Shown here: piece after piece, positions 46,763 to 58,942 of the stretch | Layout: every line of letters begins with the position of its first letter | How positions within the stretch are numbered: position 1 is the stretch's first letter | Source: Bradyrhizobium sp. CB1650 | Lineage (GTDB): Bacteria > Pseudomonadota > Alphaproteobacteria > Rhizobiales > Xanthobacteraceae | NCBI RefSeq assembly: GCF_029761915.1 | Contig: NZ_CP121695.1 | Location: 8,151,501-8,215,500 of the forward strand | Reading direction: 5' to 3' | DNA: 64,000 nt | Translations under genes and position numbers: made by a program | Notes under the pieces: model-generated | What the model was told of the DNA's origin: nothing | Database searches by the model: none | The model's input: the letters and a program-made list of their open reading frames with translations, nothing else

Positions 46763-47901
46763 GACGGCCGCCTCAACTGTTCATCGCGAACTCGGCCGTA
46801 GGTCCAATACGCCGCACAAGCGCCTTCCGATGACACCATGCAGGACCCTATGGGAGTTTCCGGCGTGCAGACGGTTCCAAACAGCTTACACTCGACCGGC
46901 CGCTTGGCGCCACGCAAGATCGCGCAGCACTCGCATGCCGGATTGTCGGCGACACGCAGGTCGTGGATCGCAAAACGCGTCTCGGCGTCGAATTGCGCGT
47001 AAGCCCGCTTCAGCTTCAGTCCGCTGTTGGGTACGAGTCCGAGCCCTCGCCATTCAAACTGCTCGCGCGGTTCGAATATCTGCGATACCTCCTCCTTGGC
47101 GCGCCGATTGCCCTCGCGCGTTACCGCACGACTGTATTGGTTCTCTACCTCGTAGCGATCTTCGTTCACCTGCCGCACCAGCATCAGGATCGCCTGCATC
47201 ACATCGAGCGGCTCGAATCCCGCGATCACGATCGGCTTGCCGAATTGTTCCGCCAGAGGCTCGTAAGGCTGCGTACCAATAATGGTGCTGACATGTGCAG
47301 GCCCGATGAAGCCGTCGATTGGAATCCCGCCGGTGTCGCGGATTTTGGGGTTCTCGAGAATGCTGTGCATCGCAGAGGGTGTAAGCACGTGGTTGCAGAA
47401 CACGCTGAGCCCCTTCAGCCGCTTCCTCTCGGCAATTCGGATCATCACCGCCGTCGGAGGCGTCGTGGTCTCAAATCCAATGGCAAAGAAGACCACCTCG
47501 CGGCTCGGCGCCTGTTCGGCGAGCCGGATAGCGTCGAGCGTCGAGTAGACCATCCGAATGTCTGCGCCGAGCGCTTTGGCTCGCAACAGGGACTGTCCTT
47601 GCGACCCAGGCGCGCGCATCAGATCGCCGTAGACGCACAGAGTGACCTCTGGTCGGTCGACGAGCCGGATCGCCATATCAATTCGGCTGGCGGGCAGAAC
47701 GCAGACGGGACAACCGGGCCCGTGGATCATGCTAACGTTCGCGGGCAGCAGATCCTCCAGGCCGTAGCGGGAGATCGCATGAGTGTGTCCGCCGCAGAAT
47801 TCCATGAACCGATAGGCTCTTTGCGAACTGACCTCGGCGCCAATCGCACGCGCGATTCCCTGCGCGATGGCCTGGTCGCGAAATTCGTCGGCATATTTCA
47901 C
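46759..47901 (-). CDS. hypD: HypD, hydrogenase Fe(CN)2CO assembly protein
   Basis: About 380 residues. FMEFCGGHTHAI near residue 32 (active Cys), GPGCPVCVLP near 60, CNHVLTPSAM near 175, and the C-terminal [4Fe-4S] set ACECCAILRGAKRPVECKLF then CTPETPIGSCMVSSEGAC. I chose the GTG at 47901 (VKYADEFRD), which overlaps the hypC stop; the longer frame to 48129 lies inside hypC. Confidence 0.94.
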   Translation of the reverse strand: MKYADEFRDQAIAQGIARAIGAEVSSQRAYRFMEFCGGHTHAISRYGLEDLLPANVSMIHGPGCPVCVLPASRIDMAIRLVDRPEVTLCVYGDLMRAPGSQGQSLLRAKALGADIRMVYSTLDAIRLAEQAPSREVVFFAIGFETTTPPTAVMIRIAERKRLKGLSVFCNHVLTPSAMHSILENPKIRDTGGIPIDGFIGPAHVSTIIGTQPYEPLAEQFGKPIVIAGFEPLDVMQAILMLVRQVNEDRYEVENQYSRAVTREGNRRAKEEVSQIFEPREQFEWRGLGLVPNSGLKLKRAYAQFDAETRFAIHDLRVADNPACECCAILRGAKRPVECKLFGTVCTPETPIGSCMVSSEGACAAYWTYGRVRDEQLRRPS

Positions 47902-48131
47902 GATCGGCGTTCTCCTGCACCGCCTAGCTCCTGCAGGAGCTGCAGCGTGCGCTTGGCTTCCGTCGGATCGATCTTGGCCAGCGCATAGCCGACATGGACA
48001 AGGACGCAATCGCCGACCTCGAGCTCGTCGACGAGAGCAATCGATATCTCCAGGCTGATGCCATCGATGGACACCGTAGCCATGTCGTTGGGAAGAATTT
48101 TCGCAATCTTTGCCGGCACTGAAAGACACAT
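47898..48131 (-). CDS. hypC: HypC, hydrogenase maturation chaperone
   Basis: 77 residues starting MCLSVPAKIAKI, with the essential Cys2 that binds the iron moiety and the precursor large subunit. LVDELEVGDCVLVHVGYALA is typical of the fold. ATG 48131 is set by this conserved start. It works with HypD. A second HypC-like protein, HupF, is encoded at 54356-54646. Confidence 0.95.
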   Translation of the reverse strand: MCLSVPAKIAKILPNDMATVSIDGISLEISIALVDELEVGDCVLVHVGYALAKIDPTEAKRTLQLLQELGGAGERRS

Positions 48132-48132
48132 A

Positions 48133-50388
48133 TCAGGCTGTTCCTCCCCTGGCGGACGACTGTTGAGCAATCTGCAGGGCGGCAATCCAGGCCTGGCCAA
48201 GGCTCAAACCGCCATCATTGGGCGGCACCCGCCGTGGCACGAGCGGGGTAAGGCCGGCAGCGCTGCAACCGCGCGGGATTTCCTCCGCCAGCACCGCGTT
48301 CAGGAAGCAGCCGCCGCTCAGAACGACAGTATTAACGCCGGTTGTCCGCGCGGAGCGGGTGACCCAGTCAACGCAGGCGGCGGCAAAGGTGCCATGAAAA
48401 AGCCCGGCTCCGCCTACGGCGTCAATGTCATCTGCAATCAGCCGCGCAAACAGCGGACGAAGCGACAGCACGCAGCCATCGATCGTCCAGCCGGCTTCGA
48501 TAATCGCAGTCCGCCGCACCAGCGCCTCGAGCTTCATCGCCGCTTCGCCCTCATAGCTCTGCAAACTCGCAATCCCCAGCAGCGCCGCTGCCGCGTCGAA
48601 CAACCGACCCGCACTGGTCGTGGTGGGCCCGCCCGGCTGATCGAGCAAGGCCGAGACACATCTAGCCTGCCGTTGCGCCGCAAAGCGCGGCCCGATTTCA
48701 TTGCCCCGGCCGAGCCCGTGTAGTACTGCGCTCGCCATGCGCCACGGCTCGCGAGCTGCACGATCTCCACCAGGCATTTGCAGCGGCGCTAAGTGCCCGA
48801 TGCGTCGGCACCTCGGCCCTTCACACAACAATAGTTCGCCACCCCAGTTACCGCCGTCGGAACCAAAGCCATGGCCATCGAGCACCAGGGCAAGCGCAGG
48901 TCCCGCATGACCATGCTCGGCGATCACTGCGGCAGCGTGTGCGTGGTGATGCTGGACAGGCACCAGATCGCGGCCATTTGCTTCCGCAAACCGGGTAGAA
49001 GCCATATCAGGATGCAGATCATGGGCGACGACGACAGGCTCCACGTCAAGGCTCGATGTGAGGTGTCGGATCGTCTCCTCGAACGCACGAATGCCTTCGG
49101 CCGTATCCAGATCGCCAATATGCTGGGAGACGAACGCTTGGTTGTCCCGCGTGATGGTGATGGTCGATTTCAGCGCGCCGCCGACGGCGAGCACGGGCGG
49201 TACAGACCTCGCAAGCCGGATCGGTTCAGGAACATAGCCACGGGCACGACGAATGAATTGCGGCCGGCCAGCCACCACCGACACCACGGAGTCATCAGCA
49301 CGCGTCAGGATATCGCGATCATGGGTCACGATAACGTCGGCGATCCGCTTGAGCCGGCGCAGCGCCTGCGCGTTGTCGATCAGGAGCGGTTCGCCGCAAA
49401 GGTTGGCACTGGTGGCGACGATGACCGGGCCGGCCCCCGCACATGCTCCTGCCGAGCGAAGCGCGTGAAAGATGAGGTGATGCAGCGGCACTACAGGCAG
49501 CATGACACCCACACGTGACAAGCCAGGAGCTATGCCGGGCGCCAGATTGTTTCGCGAAGGCAGAAGGACGATGGGACGTGCTACGCATTCGAGCAGCGCA
49601 AGCTCGGACGCTTCCGCCTCCGCGATCTCGCTGACGCGCTCTATGGAATCGACCATAACCGCGAACGGCTTCTGAGGGCGCTGCTTTCTCCTGCGCAAAC
49701 GCTGCACCGCGTCCTGGCTACGCGCATCGCAAAGCAGCTGGTATCCGCCCAGCCCCTTTATCGCCACGATTTGCCCCCCAGCGATTGCCGCGACAATGGC
49801 GCTGATCTCATGGCTGAGCCGAGGACCGCATGCCGGACACGCGATCGCCTCCGCATGAAACCTGCGGCTCGCCGGATCGCCATATTCAGCCGCGCAGGCG
49901 GCGCACAGCCTAAAAACCCTCATCACGGTGTTGCGGCGATCGTACGGAAGCCGTTCGGCGATGGTGTAGCGCGGGCCGCAATGGCAGCAACTGATGAAGG
50001 GGTAAAGGTAATGCCGATTTTCTGGATCGAACAGCTCACTGAGACATTGCTGGCAGGCCGCAGCATCAGCGACAATCTGCGTTGACAATTTGCCGCCTTC
50101 GCTCGTGCCGATCGAAAAGTCTTTCGCCGCGAGCGCCGTAGTCTCCCGAACGCAGATGTGGTCGATGCGTGCCAATGGCGGCGCCTCGAGCGGCAACATG
50201 GCGACAAACTCCGACGCCCGATGACCCTCGACCTCGATCGTAACGCCCTCGGGGCCATTGATGACAAATCCCGCCAATCCGTACCGCATGGCGAGTCCAT
50301 AGACGTAAGGACGAAAGCCGACCCCTTGCACGGCCCCACTCACGCGCACGCGTAGCCGTGTTCGGTCGCAGGTGGTTGCGGCGTTCAT
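48133..50388 (-). CDS. hypF: HypF carbamoyltransferase
   Basis: 751 residues in the normal domain order: acylphosphatase domain ([16 protein letters not shown] near residue 18), two C-x2-C-x18-C-x2-C zinc fingers ([12 protein letters not shown] onward near 112, and [12 protein letters not shown] near 160), YrdC-like domain ([20 protein letters not shown] near 215), and the Kae1-like C-terminal domain ([14 protein letters not shown] near 480, [11 protein letters not shown] near 690). It makes the carbamoyl group used by HypE. Start overlaps the hypB stop. Confidence 0.96.
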   Translation of the reverse strand: MNAATTCDRTRLRVRVSGAVQGVGFRPYVYGLAMRYGLAGFVINGPEGVTIEVEGHRASEFVAMLPLEAPPLARIDHICVRETTALAAKDFSIGTSEGGKLSTQIVADAAACQQCLSELFDPENRHYLYPFISCCHCGPRYTIAERLPYDRRNTVMRVFRLCAACAAEYGDPASRRFHAEAIACPACGPRLSHEISAIVAAIAGGQIVAIKGLGGYQLLCDARSQDAVQRLRRRKQRPQKPFAVMVDSIERVSEIAEAEASELALLECVARPIVLLPSRNNLAPGIAPGLSRVGVMLPVVPLHHLIFHALRSAGACAGAGPVIVATSANLCGEPLLIDNAQALRRLKRIADVIVTHDRDILTRADDSVVSVVAGRPQFIRRARGYVPEPIRLARSVPPVLAVGGALKSTITITRDNQAFVSQHIGDLDTAEGIRAFEETIRHLTSSLDVEPVVVAHDLHPDMASTRFAEANGRDLVPVQHHHAHAAAVIAEHGHAGPALALVLDGHGFGSDGGNWGGELLLCEGPRCRRIGHLAPLQMPGGDRAAREPWRMASAVLHGLGRGNEIGPRFAAQRQARCVSALLDQPGGPTTTSAGRLFDAAAALLGIASLQSYEGEAAMKLEALVRRTAIIEAGWTIDGCVLSLRPLFARLIADDIDAVGGAGLFHGTFAAACVDWVTRSARTTGVNTVVLSGGCFLNAVLAEEIPRGCSAAGLTPLVPRRVPPNDGGLSLGQAWIAALQIAQQSSARGGTA

Positions 50389-51344
50389 CGCCTTTTGTCC
50401 TCTACGACGTGCCTCTGATGCCTCGCCTGCCTATCGATCCAGGCGTAGAGCTCGCCAAAACCCTCGCCGGTACGAGCCGACACTACAAGCACGTCGATCT
50501 TTGGACTGACGCGTCTGGCGTATTCGATGGTCTTACCCAAATCGAACTCAAGCAGCGGCGCCAGATCAATCTTGTTGATCACCATGAGTGAAGAAGCGGC
50601 AAACATATCAGGATATTTGAGCGGCTTGTCTTCACCTTCGGTAATCGACAACACCACGATCTTGCAGGCCTCGCCAAGATCGAAGGCTGCGGGACAGACC
50701 AGATTACCGACGTTCTCGATGAAGAGAATACCGCCCGTGAGCCGCGGCAAGCGGCGATAAGCCTCGCCAATTACTGCAGCATCGAGATGGCAACCCTTTC
50801 CGGTGTTGACTTGAATGGCTGACACGCCGGCGGCCCGAATGCGTTCGGCATCGCTCGAGGTCTGCTGGTCGCCTTCGATGACCCCGACCGGGCGGCTACG
50901 CTTGAGCTCGGAGACGGCGCGGACAAGCAGCGTCGTTTTACCTGCACCAGGACTGGACACAAGATTAAATACAAGCAGGTCATCGGCTACGAAAAGCGCG
51001 CGGTTGTCCGCAGCAATTCCATTATTCTTGCCAAGAATATCGCGCTCGATCTGAATGACCCGCTCTCTGCTCATGCCCGTGACCTTCAAGGCAGCCGGCC
51101 CAGCGCCGCCGCTCAGAAGCGCCTGCCCGCCATGAGCCTGGTGATGGACAGAGCGATGATGGTGACTATGACTATCGCGAGCATGGTATGAACGCTGCAG
51201 GCCTTGGTCGCCATGGGGATGGGCATAATGGCGATCGCAATCGTCCTGCACATGGGTATAGTAACGCGCGTGGCTCTCCGCATCATGCGTTTTGGCGCAT
51301 TCGGTCGACGGCGTCCCTTCGGTGCAGCCGCAAACGGTACACAT
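50385..51344 (-). CDS. hypB: HypB nickel-inserting GTPase
   Basis: About 319 residues. Starts MCTVCGC, the N-terminal metal-binding motif, followed by a histidine-rich nickel-storage stretch ([10 protein letters not shown]..., [15 protein letters not shown]). P-loop [15 protein letters not shown] near residue 125; GCHLDAAVI and [10 protein letters not shown] bind the second metal site; NKIDL gives guanine specificity. It loads Ni into the HupL precursor with HypA. Confidence 0.96.
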   Translation of the reverse strand: MCTVCGCTEGTPSTECAKTHDAESHARYYTHVQDDCDRHYAHPHGDQGLQRSYHARDSHSHHHRSVHHQAHGGQALLSGGAGPAALKVTGMSRERVIQIERDILGKNNGIAADNRALFVADDLLVFNLVSSPGAGKTTLLVRAVSELKRSRPVGVIEGDQQTSSDAERIRAAGVSAIQVNTGKGCHLDAAVIGEAYRRLPRLTGGILFIENVGNLVCPAAFDLGEACKIVVLSITEGEDKPLKYPDMFAASSLMVINKIDLAPLLEFDLGKTIEYARRVSPKIDVLVVSARTGEGFGELYAWIDRQARHQRHVVEDKRR

Positions 51345-51685
51345 CAATCGATCTCCAGCTCTTTCACCCGCATCTGTTCGCCCGCGGTTACCTGCAACTG
51401 ATAGCTGCCGCAGCAGGGACAGCGCTCACCGCGCCGTGCAATTTCGATGCTCTTCGAACAGCTCATGCACCAGGCAACGCCTGGAAGTTCGACGATGTTA
51501 AGGACAGCGCCCTCGGCAACGGTCCGCGTTGCAACGACAGCAAAGCAGAACCTGATCGCTTCAGGCGCGGCATGACTTAGCGCTCCCATCTCTAGACAGA
51601 CGCTCCGCACGCGCGAAAACGACCGATGACGTAGCTCCTCCTCGACGATTTGAATGATGCCAAGACAAATCGCCATTTCATGCAT
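51344..51685 (-). CDS. hypA: HypA nickel-binding protein
   Basis: 113 residues starting [10 protein letters not shown], whose His2 binds nickel. The zinc site is CMSCSK near residue 74 and CPCCGS near residue 90. ATG 51685 is the conserved start; it lies within the end of hupK. It hands Ni to HypB or to HupL. Confidence 0.95.
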   Translation of the reverse strand: MHEMAICLGIIQIVEEELRHRSFSRVRSVCLEMGALSHAAPEAIRFCFAVVATRTVAEGAVLNIVELPGVAWCMSCSKSIEIARRGERCPCCGSYQLQVTAGEQMRVKELEID

Positions 51686-52823
51686 CGCCAACTTCGCGAA
51701 AATTGAGGGTGAACCCGACGCACGGATCGAGCGATGCAATCACCGCATGAACTGCATCCCGATGTCGTCTCGCCGTCAGCACCGCGCCCTGCAGGCTGCG
51801 GACAAGCGGTCCGCGCTGGTGGAAATTCCACTCCGTCGGCGCAAGGAATTCGAAGCGGGATATCCGGCCCTGAGGATCAAGCTCAACCGCGTGGTAGAGA
51901 CGCCCCCTGGCGCATTCGACCGCGGCCGCTGCACGGCCGGGCCCTAGCTTATATCTTTCGATAATCCCATGCTCCGCCGACTCGATATGAGCACCGGCCT
52001 TGAGCCAGGCGCATAGCCGGAGGATTTCAACAATTCTGGCTTTCAGCCGCTCGGCCGCACCGGATGGGCTCGGCGAGAGCCGATCACGCGTCATTTGGCG
52101 CGCCCATGGACCCGTCTCAGGCGCTTGTCCGTCAAGATCGGGACAATAGCAAAATGTCGCGTCATCCACGAGCAGCCGTTTAATGATGTTGCGGTCGTCG
52201 GCAACGGACAGGAACGAGTGCTCCGCCGGAATTGACTTCAGGTCGATCTCATCAAGCGCTGCAATGCGAAGCGCCAATGGGCTACCGGACCTCAGCGCGC
52301 CACCCTCATTCGGCATGCCGAGCGCGGCTAGCGCAGCCACAATCCGCGCTGTTGCTTCGCGTTGAGCGGAGCCCCAGGGTGGCTGTGCGCTGCCGACTAG
52401 CGCTGACATTTCCCGCCTCAGGAAGCGGATTGCCGCCGCACTGGCGATGTCTTGCGTAAGATGTCCGACAAAGAGGCCCCGTAGCAATTCCGCGATGCGC
52501 TCGGTAACGATAAGCGCAATACGATGCTGTTTTGCTGTGCGGGTGATCGCTTCGTCGCGCGCCGTCTCGATCGCGGACAGCAGTGCGGTTTGTTGCGCAG
52601 CGGCACACAGCGCGAAGAGCCGCGGCAGCACATTGAGCAGCGACGAGGCCTGTTTGCCGGCGAACATCCGCGCCAGCGGCGGCCGGACTCTCGGCAGGAT
52701 CTCGACCGCGGCGACTACGTCGGCAGCAAGCGATACGGTGACATCGATTTTGCTGCGGGCAGCGAGGCTCACGCGCACCGCTCCGCCAACATCCCGCGCA
52801 AGGTATGCCGGCGGTCGCTGCAA
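51678..52823 (-). CDS. hupK: HupK hydrogenase assembly protein
   Basis: 381 residues, distantly related to the hydrogenase large subunit: the C-terminal SLDPCVGFTLNFRE echoes DPC-x-x-C of HupL but lacks the second cysteine, as expected for HupK, which is thought to act as an assembly scaffold for the cofactor. It lies 49 bases downstream of hupH; no hupI or hupJ is found between them. The stop overlaps hypA. Confidence 0.88.
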   Translation of the reverse strand: MQRPPAYLARDVGGAVRVSLAARSKIDVTVSLAADVVAAVEILPRVRPPLARMFAGKQASSLLNVLPRLFALCAAAQQTALLSAIETARDEAITRTAKQHRIALIVTERIAELLRGLFVGHLTQDIASAAAIRFLRREMSALVGSAQPPWGSAQREATARIVAALAALGMPNEGGALRSGSPLALRIAALDEIDLKSIPAEHSFLSVADDRNIIKRLLVDDATFCYCPDLDGQAPETGPWARQMTRDRLSPSPSGAAERLKARIVEILRLCAWLKAGAHIESAEHGIIERYKLGPGRAAAAVECARGRLYHAVELDPQGRISRFEFLAPTEWNFHQRGPLVRSLQGAVLTARRHRDAVHAVIASLDPCVGFTLNFREVGDA

Positions 52824-52872
52824 ACGCGCCGTCTATGGGATCCCACCCGATGCCGAATGTTCTCCAAGCTCT

Positions 52873-53730
52873 TCATGTGAAGTACGCCTTAATAATTTTC
52901 TGCATGCGTTCGGCAGAGTCCTGGAAATCTTCGTCGGCAGCCAACGCAACGATCGGCACGCCCCCGACCTCCAGCGTATCAAGGATGATGTTGTCCGTAG
53001 AATTGAAGAACTGCACCGACCAGACATTCCTGATCCCGGTCGCCTGCACTCGGCACGTGCCGTAACCGCGGAAGATGAGTTGGACCGGGCCATTGCCCAC
53101 GCTGTGCTGCAGGAATGCCAGATCGATAACGCTCATCGGCAGCAACGTGAGATTGATGACATGCGCGCGCATGCCAAACCGCCAGACGCGCGACCGCTCG
53201 CGTATTTCCGCGAGCAACGGTTGCACGTTCATCGCGCCGTCCGGCGCCGCGCCGATCACGATATCGGCGGACGTCAGGTCACTTGCGGCGTTCCGGACAA
53301 TTTGCGGAATCGCCCCGACCTCAACATATTCGTGCGCCGGATCGGTCCCGATGCGCACGCGCCAGATTCCCGCAAGCACGGACTCCCGGATTTGCGCCAA
53401 AGTGCCATCTGGCAGCGCAACCACGCCAGCAATCTCACCTTCTCCGAGCACTTCGCCAATCAGCTTGCGCTCGGGATCGCTGAGATTCGCGAGTCGGTAC
53501 TGTTGCGTCCGAGCGCCGCTTCTCTGGCCGCCAACGGCAGCAGCGGCATTCGATAACAGCGCGGTGGCATTCGGATAGTTCCTTGCAAGCTCGTCGCCAT
53601 CGCCCCAGCCGCTGACGAGCGCACTCGTCGACCCGCTATGGAATACATCGAGACTTCCAGAGCCCGTGACAAGCTTGCTCGCCACCTGCTCGGTGCCGTC
53701 CGATACAACGCGGAGCGCTGTCTTCATCAT
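52873..53730 (-). CDS. hupH: HupH hydrogenase maturation protein
   Basis: 285 residues of the HyaF/HupH type. [20 protein letters not shown] near the start, [20 protein letters not shown] near 95, and a C-terminal [19 protein letters not shown]. It is implicated in maturation of the small subunit or its clusters. Start ATG 53730 overlaps the stop of an unidentified gene upstream. Confidence 0.88.
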   Translation of the reverse strand: MMKTALRVVSDGTEQVASKLVTGSGSLDVFHSGSTSALVSGWGDGDELARNYPNATALLSNAAAAVGGQRSGARTQQYRLANLSDPERKLIGEVLGEGEIAGVVALPDGTLAQIRESVLAGIWRVRIGTDPAHEYVEVGAIPQIVRNAASDLTSADIVIGAAPDGAMNVQPLLAEIRERSRVWRFGMRAHVINLTLLPMSVIDLAFLQHSVGNGPVQLIFRGYGTCRVQATGIRNVWSVQFFNSTDNIILDTLEVGGVPIVALAADEDFQDSAERMQKIIKAYFT

Positions 53731-54164
53731 GCGATGTTCCGTTGGCTGTCTCGAGAGCCCTTGCCGACACAGGTGCTGCCGGCGTGTGACCGAACGATCT
53801 GTACCGAAATGCGGTCGATCGTGACCAAACGGACCGGTCTCCTGCCGATCACGCGGAGTGTACCGCGCCGACGGCGCAGGCTCAGGCTCGACGGGCCGCG
53901 CAGGCCGAGCCGGCTGACCAGTTCGCCACCAACGCCGACCGCAGGCACTGTGTCTTGAATGCGCCGCCGAAATGCGTTGACCATTTCAGGACGGAAGAAC
54001 GCGGGCTTGACGATCCGGAGCAAATATACGGGATCGGCCACCGACTGCGGCATCACGGCCGCCCTCATGGGAGCGTGCGCGACTAGGCGCGCATCGACGC
54101 TGACGCCCCCCACCTCGTGCGGAGCGGACCGCGCAAAACCATGCTGGGCCGGCTGCAACTTCAT
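53727..54164 (-). CDS. Unidentified gene in the hup operon (hupG position)
   Basis: A 145-residue basic protein that I cannot place in a family. It starts [20 protein letters not shown] after AGAAGGCGTGTG. The middle reads [18 protein letters not shown] and [20 protein letters not shown]; the tail is arginine-rich ([17 protein letters not shown]). It holds a single cysteine. Codon use is like its neighbours and its stop overlaps hupH, so it is coding. It stands where hupG stands in the known order, and its size is similar, but it lacks the thioredoxin-like pattern of HupG. Confidence 0.75.
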   Translation of the reverse strand: MKLQPAQHGFARSAPHEVGGVSVDARLVAHAPMRAAVMPQSVADPVYLLRIVKPAFFRPEMVNAFRRRIQDTVPAVGVGGELVSRLGLRGPSSLSLRRRRGTLRVIGRRPVRLVTIDRISVQIVRSHAGSTCVGKGSRDSQRNIA

Positions 54165-54355
54165 CACACGCCTTCTGTAAATGTTCGGTTCTGCTAACAG
54201 GCTATTAGCAAGGCGCATGCCAATAATTGTCTGTCCGCGAGTCCCACTCGAACCAAAGACTCGAAGCGCCTGACATTTTCCATGCAAAGGTTACGTGCGA
54301 CTGGAAGCCGATGTGTGAGCAAGCGCAGTCGGCGCAATATCCGCAAGCGGAACCG

Positions 54356-54646
54356 CTAGCGTAGGTGCTCCGGCAATTGCGGCTCATGACCAATCAAGTC
54401 TGCAAAGAAACCATCGTAGTCCTGGCCGTTGAGGCTGGCCTCAAGCCCGTCAAGTGCTTCCGAGATCAGCCTTGCTTCATTTTCGTCCAGAAGCCGCACC
54501 GCGCTGTCGATATGAACGAGCACCTTTGCGCCGACCACGGCGTCGGAGAGCAGCATGACTGACACGCGCCGCTGTTCATCGCCATACTCGCACAGGGCCG
54601 TAATGCTGTCGGTCTCGAGAATCGTCATCGGCAAGCCAAGGCACAT
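54356..54646 (-). CDS. hupF: HupF, HypC-like chaperone
   Basis: 96 residues starting MCLGLPMTILETDS, with Cys2 and the HypC fold followed by the longer C-terminal tail (EASLNGQDYDGFFADLIGHE) that separates HupF from HypC. It guards the hydrogenase large subunit during assembly, especially in oxygen. It follows hupD by 16 bases. Confidence 0.93.
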   Translation of the reverse strand: MCLGLPMTILETDSITALCEYGDEQRRVSVMLLSDAVVGAKVLVHIDSAVRLLDENEARLISEALDGLEASLNGQDYDGFFADLIGHEPQLPEHLR

Positions 54647-54662
54647 GGTCAGTCGCGTGCCG

Positions 54663-55247
54663 CTAGATCGGCTGCGCCCTCATCTCATAATTTGCATGGT
54701 CGATATTGTTCGCTAACAGTCGTTCTGATGCAGGCAGCGGCGCGGTCCGCGGTTTTGCCGGCGATTCCCACTGCGCCAGGAGTTTGCAAGCTAGTTCAAT
54801 CGCAGGCGCAATTTGAAAGCGTACCGGGGCGGTCAGCGGACCGCCCCAATGCTCCAGGTCCAGCGGCTGACAGCCGATGAGAGCGAGCTCTCGCGGGCGC
54901 CGGCCAAGCAGGTCGGCCGCACTCAAGACCTCCTGAAAGCCGGTCTGATGCAGGCTCACCTTCTTGGCGGCGGTAAATTTTGGCACTTCGTCATCTCGCA
55001 CAAGCTTCAACTGCCCGGGCGGCAATCCATAGTCGATCGCATCGAACACGATCAGGCAATCGGCCTGCTCAAGAAAACTGACGAGGTAGAGCCCCTGTGT
55101 GCCGCCATCGAGGACGGTGACGTTGTCATCGATGGCGTAGCGGCGATGAAACTCCTCGACCACCCGCACGCCGAATCCCTCATCGGCCCACAAGATATTG
55201 CCGATGCCGAGCACCAGAATCCTCTTCTTGTTCTCCGGAGCCAGCAT
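54663..55247 (-). CDS. hupD: HupD hydrogenase maturation protease
   Basis: About 194 residues. LVLGIGNILWADEGFGVRVV carries the first nickel-sensing acid (Glu), DAIDYG the Asp, and HQTGFQEVLSAA the His. HupD removes the C-terminal tail of HupL after nickel is in place. ATG 55247 starts MLAPENKKR; the ATG 15 bases upstream is an alternative. Confidence 0.93.
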   Translation of the reverse strand: MLAPENKKRILVLGIGNILWADEGFGVRVVEEFHRRYAIDDNVTVLDGGTQGLYLVSFLEQADCLIVFDAIDYGLPPGQLKLVRDDEVPKFTAAKKVSLHQTGFQEVLSAADLLGRRPRELALIGCQPLDLEHWGGPLTAPVRFQIAPAIELACKLLAQWESPAKPRTAPLPASERLLANNIDHANYEMRAQPI

Positions 55248-55287
55248 CCGCCTCCCAGTCAATCGCGAAACCCGCGCTCACCCGAAA

Positions 55288-55972
55288 TTATAGATCAGAT
55301 GCTCCTGGGCGACATGTATCTTCCCGGATCACCGCGTAGATGTGGACCAGCGCAAAGGCCACGATCACCCACAGGCCGAGATGATGCCAGGTATGGACGT
55401 CCTGACCGTTCGGCCAAATTGCAAATACCCAGCTGAACAGCTTGTACTGCCAGCTGTCAGTACCTGCACCTTGCCCATAAAGTGCAAACCCTGTGACGAC
55501 CATGAACGTGATCGTCTGCGTAAACATGAAGAACATTGCGAGCTGAGCGAGACGGTTGCGCCCGACGCGCCTCTCGGGCTCAACTGCAAGGAACGCATAC
55601 GAGCGAATCTCCTGGTACACCTCGCGCCAAAAGCACCTGCGCCAGAGCGGCACCCAAAAGATCTGCATGGCATGCGCATTTCCCTTTAAAGCCCAGTAGA
55701 TCCGCAGAAGAAAGCCGATACTGAGCACATATCCTGCCGATAAATGAGCAAAGCGGATATAGCCGAACAGGAAATTGCCGGTTGCCTCTCCCGACATCGC
55801 CGGTGTCCCGGTTCCAATGAGATAGCCGGTTAGACTCAGTATCAGAATGGCCGCGGCATTGACCCAATGCCACAGTCGCACAGGCGCGCAGGCGATGCCA
55901 CCGCCGATGCAGCGTTCAGCCGGTGCCGCATCGACGGCGGCAAGGAGCTTCCGAACCCTGTCCGGCATGCCC

Positions 55973-55983
<11 letters not shown>
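55288..55983 (-). CDS. hupC: HupC, hydrogenase cytochrome b (altered C-terminus)
   Basis: A 231-residue membrane cytochrome b that passes electrons from HupSL to quinone. Four membrane helices with heme histidines ([40 protein letters not shown], a third after residue 150, and [20 protein letters not shown]). The last residues [12 protein letters not shown] depart from the usual RED-I-M-S-R-Q-S tail; reading one frame over after RED gives MSPRSI, a stop, then [11 protein letters not shown], which looks like the ancestral end. So a single-base change has altered about the last 20 residues, all after the last helix. Confidence 0.9.
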
Positions 55984-57763
<1,780 letters not shown>

Positions 57764-57776
57764 CGTCGCCCCCTCC

Positions 57777-58877
57777 TCAACTCGGTTTGCTTTTGTGGGC
57801 TGCGCGATCTCGCTTGTGGGTAAACCGTTTCACGGCGGTGACCGCCGCATGGGCAGCGACGGTTAGCCCAACTACGCCGGCAGCGGCCATGCCGATCTGG
57901 TCGGCGTTCGCCTCGATGCCGAACTGCTTGATGGTTGTGAGGCGGTCGTAAAATGACCCCTTATCCCAGAAGCCGTCTTCGGAGCAGCCGAAGCAGCCGT
58001 GGCCGGATTGAATCGGAAATGAAACGCCGCCGTTCCACCGAATGGCAGAACAGGCATTGTAGGTGGTTGGCCCCTTGCAGCCCATCTTGTACAGGCAATA
58101 GCCCTTGCGTGCGTACTTATCGTCCCACTCTTCGACGAATTGGCCAGCGTCGAAATGGGAACGCCGATAGCACTTGTCGTGAATCCGCTCGGAATAGAAC
58201 ATACTTGGACGCCCTTGGCGATCGAGCTCCGGAAGCTTTCCGAACGTGGTCATGAATGTCACGAGGCCACTCATGACCTCTGCGATAGGAGGGCACCCGG
58301 GCACCTTGATGATCGGCTTGTTGGTGATCACCTTATCGATCGGCACCGCGCCCGTCGGATTGGGCTTGGCCGCTTGCACGCATCCCCAGGACGCGCACGT
58401 GCCCCAAGCGATGACCGCCACGGACTCTTCCGCCATGGACCTGAGCTTTTCAACGAACGGCTTGCCGCCGTCAATGCAGAACATGCCACCCTCGTTCAGC
58501 GGAGGATTGCCTTCGACGGCGAGCACATACCTGCCTTTGTACTTGGCACGAGTTTCCTCCAGGATGGCTTCGGCCTGGTGTCCTGCCGCCGCCATGATTG
58601 TATCGTCATAGTCGAGCGATATCATCGACAGCAGCGCGTCCTTGATCAAGGGATGGGCCGAGCGGATAAAGCTTTCCGAGCAGCAGGTACACTCGAGCCC
58701 GTGCAGCCAGATGACGGGCACACGCGGTTTGGTCTCCAGGGCATTGGCAATACTGACTGCGGCTAGCGGACTAAGTCCCAAGCTCGCGGCAGTCAAACTG
58801 CAGAATTTGTGGAAACTACGACGCGTGATACCCTGACGTCTGATCACGCTGTAGAACGTTTCTGTTGCACCACCCAT
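57777..58877 (-). CDS. hupS: HupS, uptake hydrogenase small subunit
   Basis: 366 residues with three Fe-S clusters. The twin-arginine signal [16 protein letters not shown] near residue 18 sends HupSL across the membrane. Cluster cysteines: [43 protein letters not shown] and [15 protein letters not shown]. The C-terminal helix [18 protein letters not shown] anchors it. ATG 58877 follows GGAAGGCTTA; two upstream in-frame ATGs (58889, 59030) are less likely. Confidence 0.95.
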   Translation of the reverse strand: MGGATETFYSVIRRQGITRRSFHKFCSLTAASLGLSPLAAVSIANALETKPRVPVIWLHGLECTCCSESFIRSAHPLIKDALLSMISLDYDDTIMAAAGHQAEAILEETRAKYKGRYVLAVEGNPPLNEGGMFCIDGGKPFVEKLRSMAEESVAVIAWGTCASWGCVQAAKPNPTGAVPIDKVITNKPIIKVPGCPPIAEVMSGLVTFMTTFGKLPELDRQGRPSMFYSERIHDKCYRRSHFDAGQFVEEWDDKYARKGYCLYKMGCKGPTTYNACSAIRWNGGVSFPIQSGHGCFGCSEDGFWDKGSFYDRLTTIKQFGIEANADQIGMAAAGVVGLTVAAHAAVTAVKRFTHKRDRAAHKSKPS

Positions 58878-58926
58878 TAAGCCTTCCATGTGAGTTGTCG
58901 TCGGCCGTAACGAATTACTGACGGTT

Positions 58927-58942
58927 AGCAAGAAACAAGCCA
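58927..58942 (-). promoter_or_regulatory. Sigma-54 promoter of hupSL
   Basis: Minus strand TGGCTTG-TTTC-TTGCT with correct GG/GC spacing. I found no TGT-N10-ACA upstream, so HoxA-type or degenerate NifA activation is possible. Confidence 0.68.

Noticed and set aside
46963..47988. 341-codon plus-strand frame opposite hypD
   Set aside because: Antisense shadow of hypD, which has all its family motifs.
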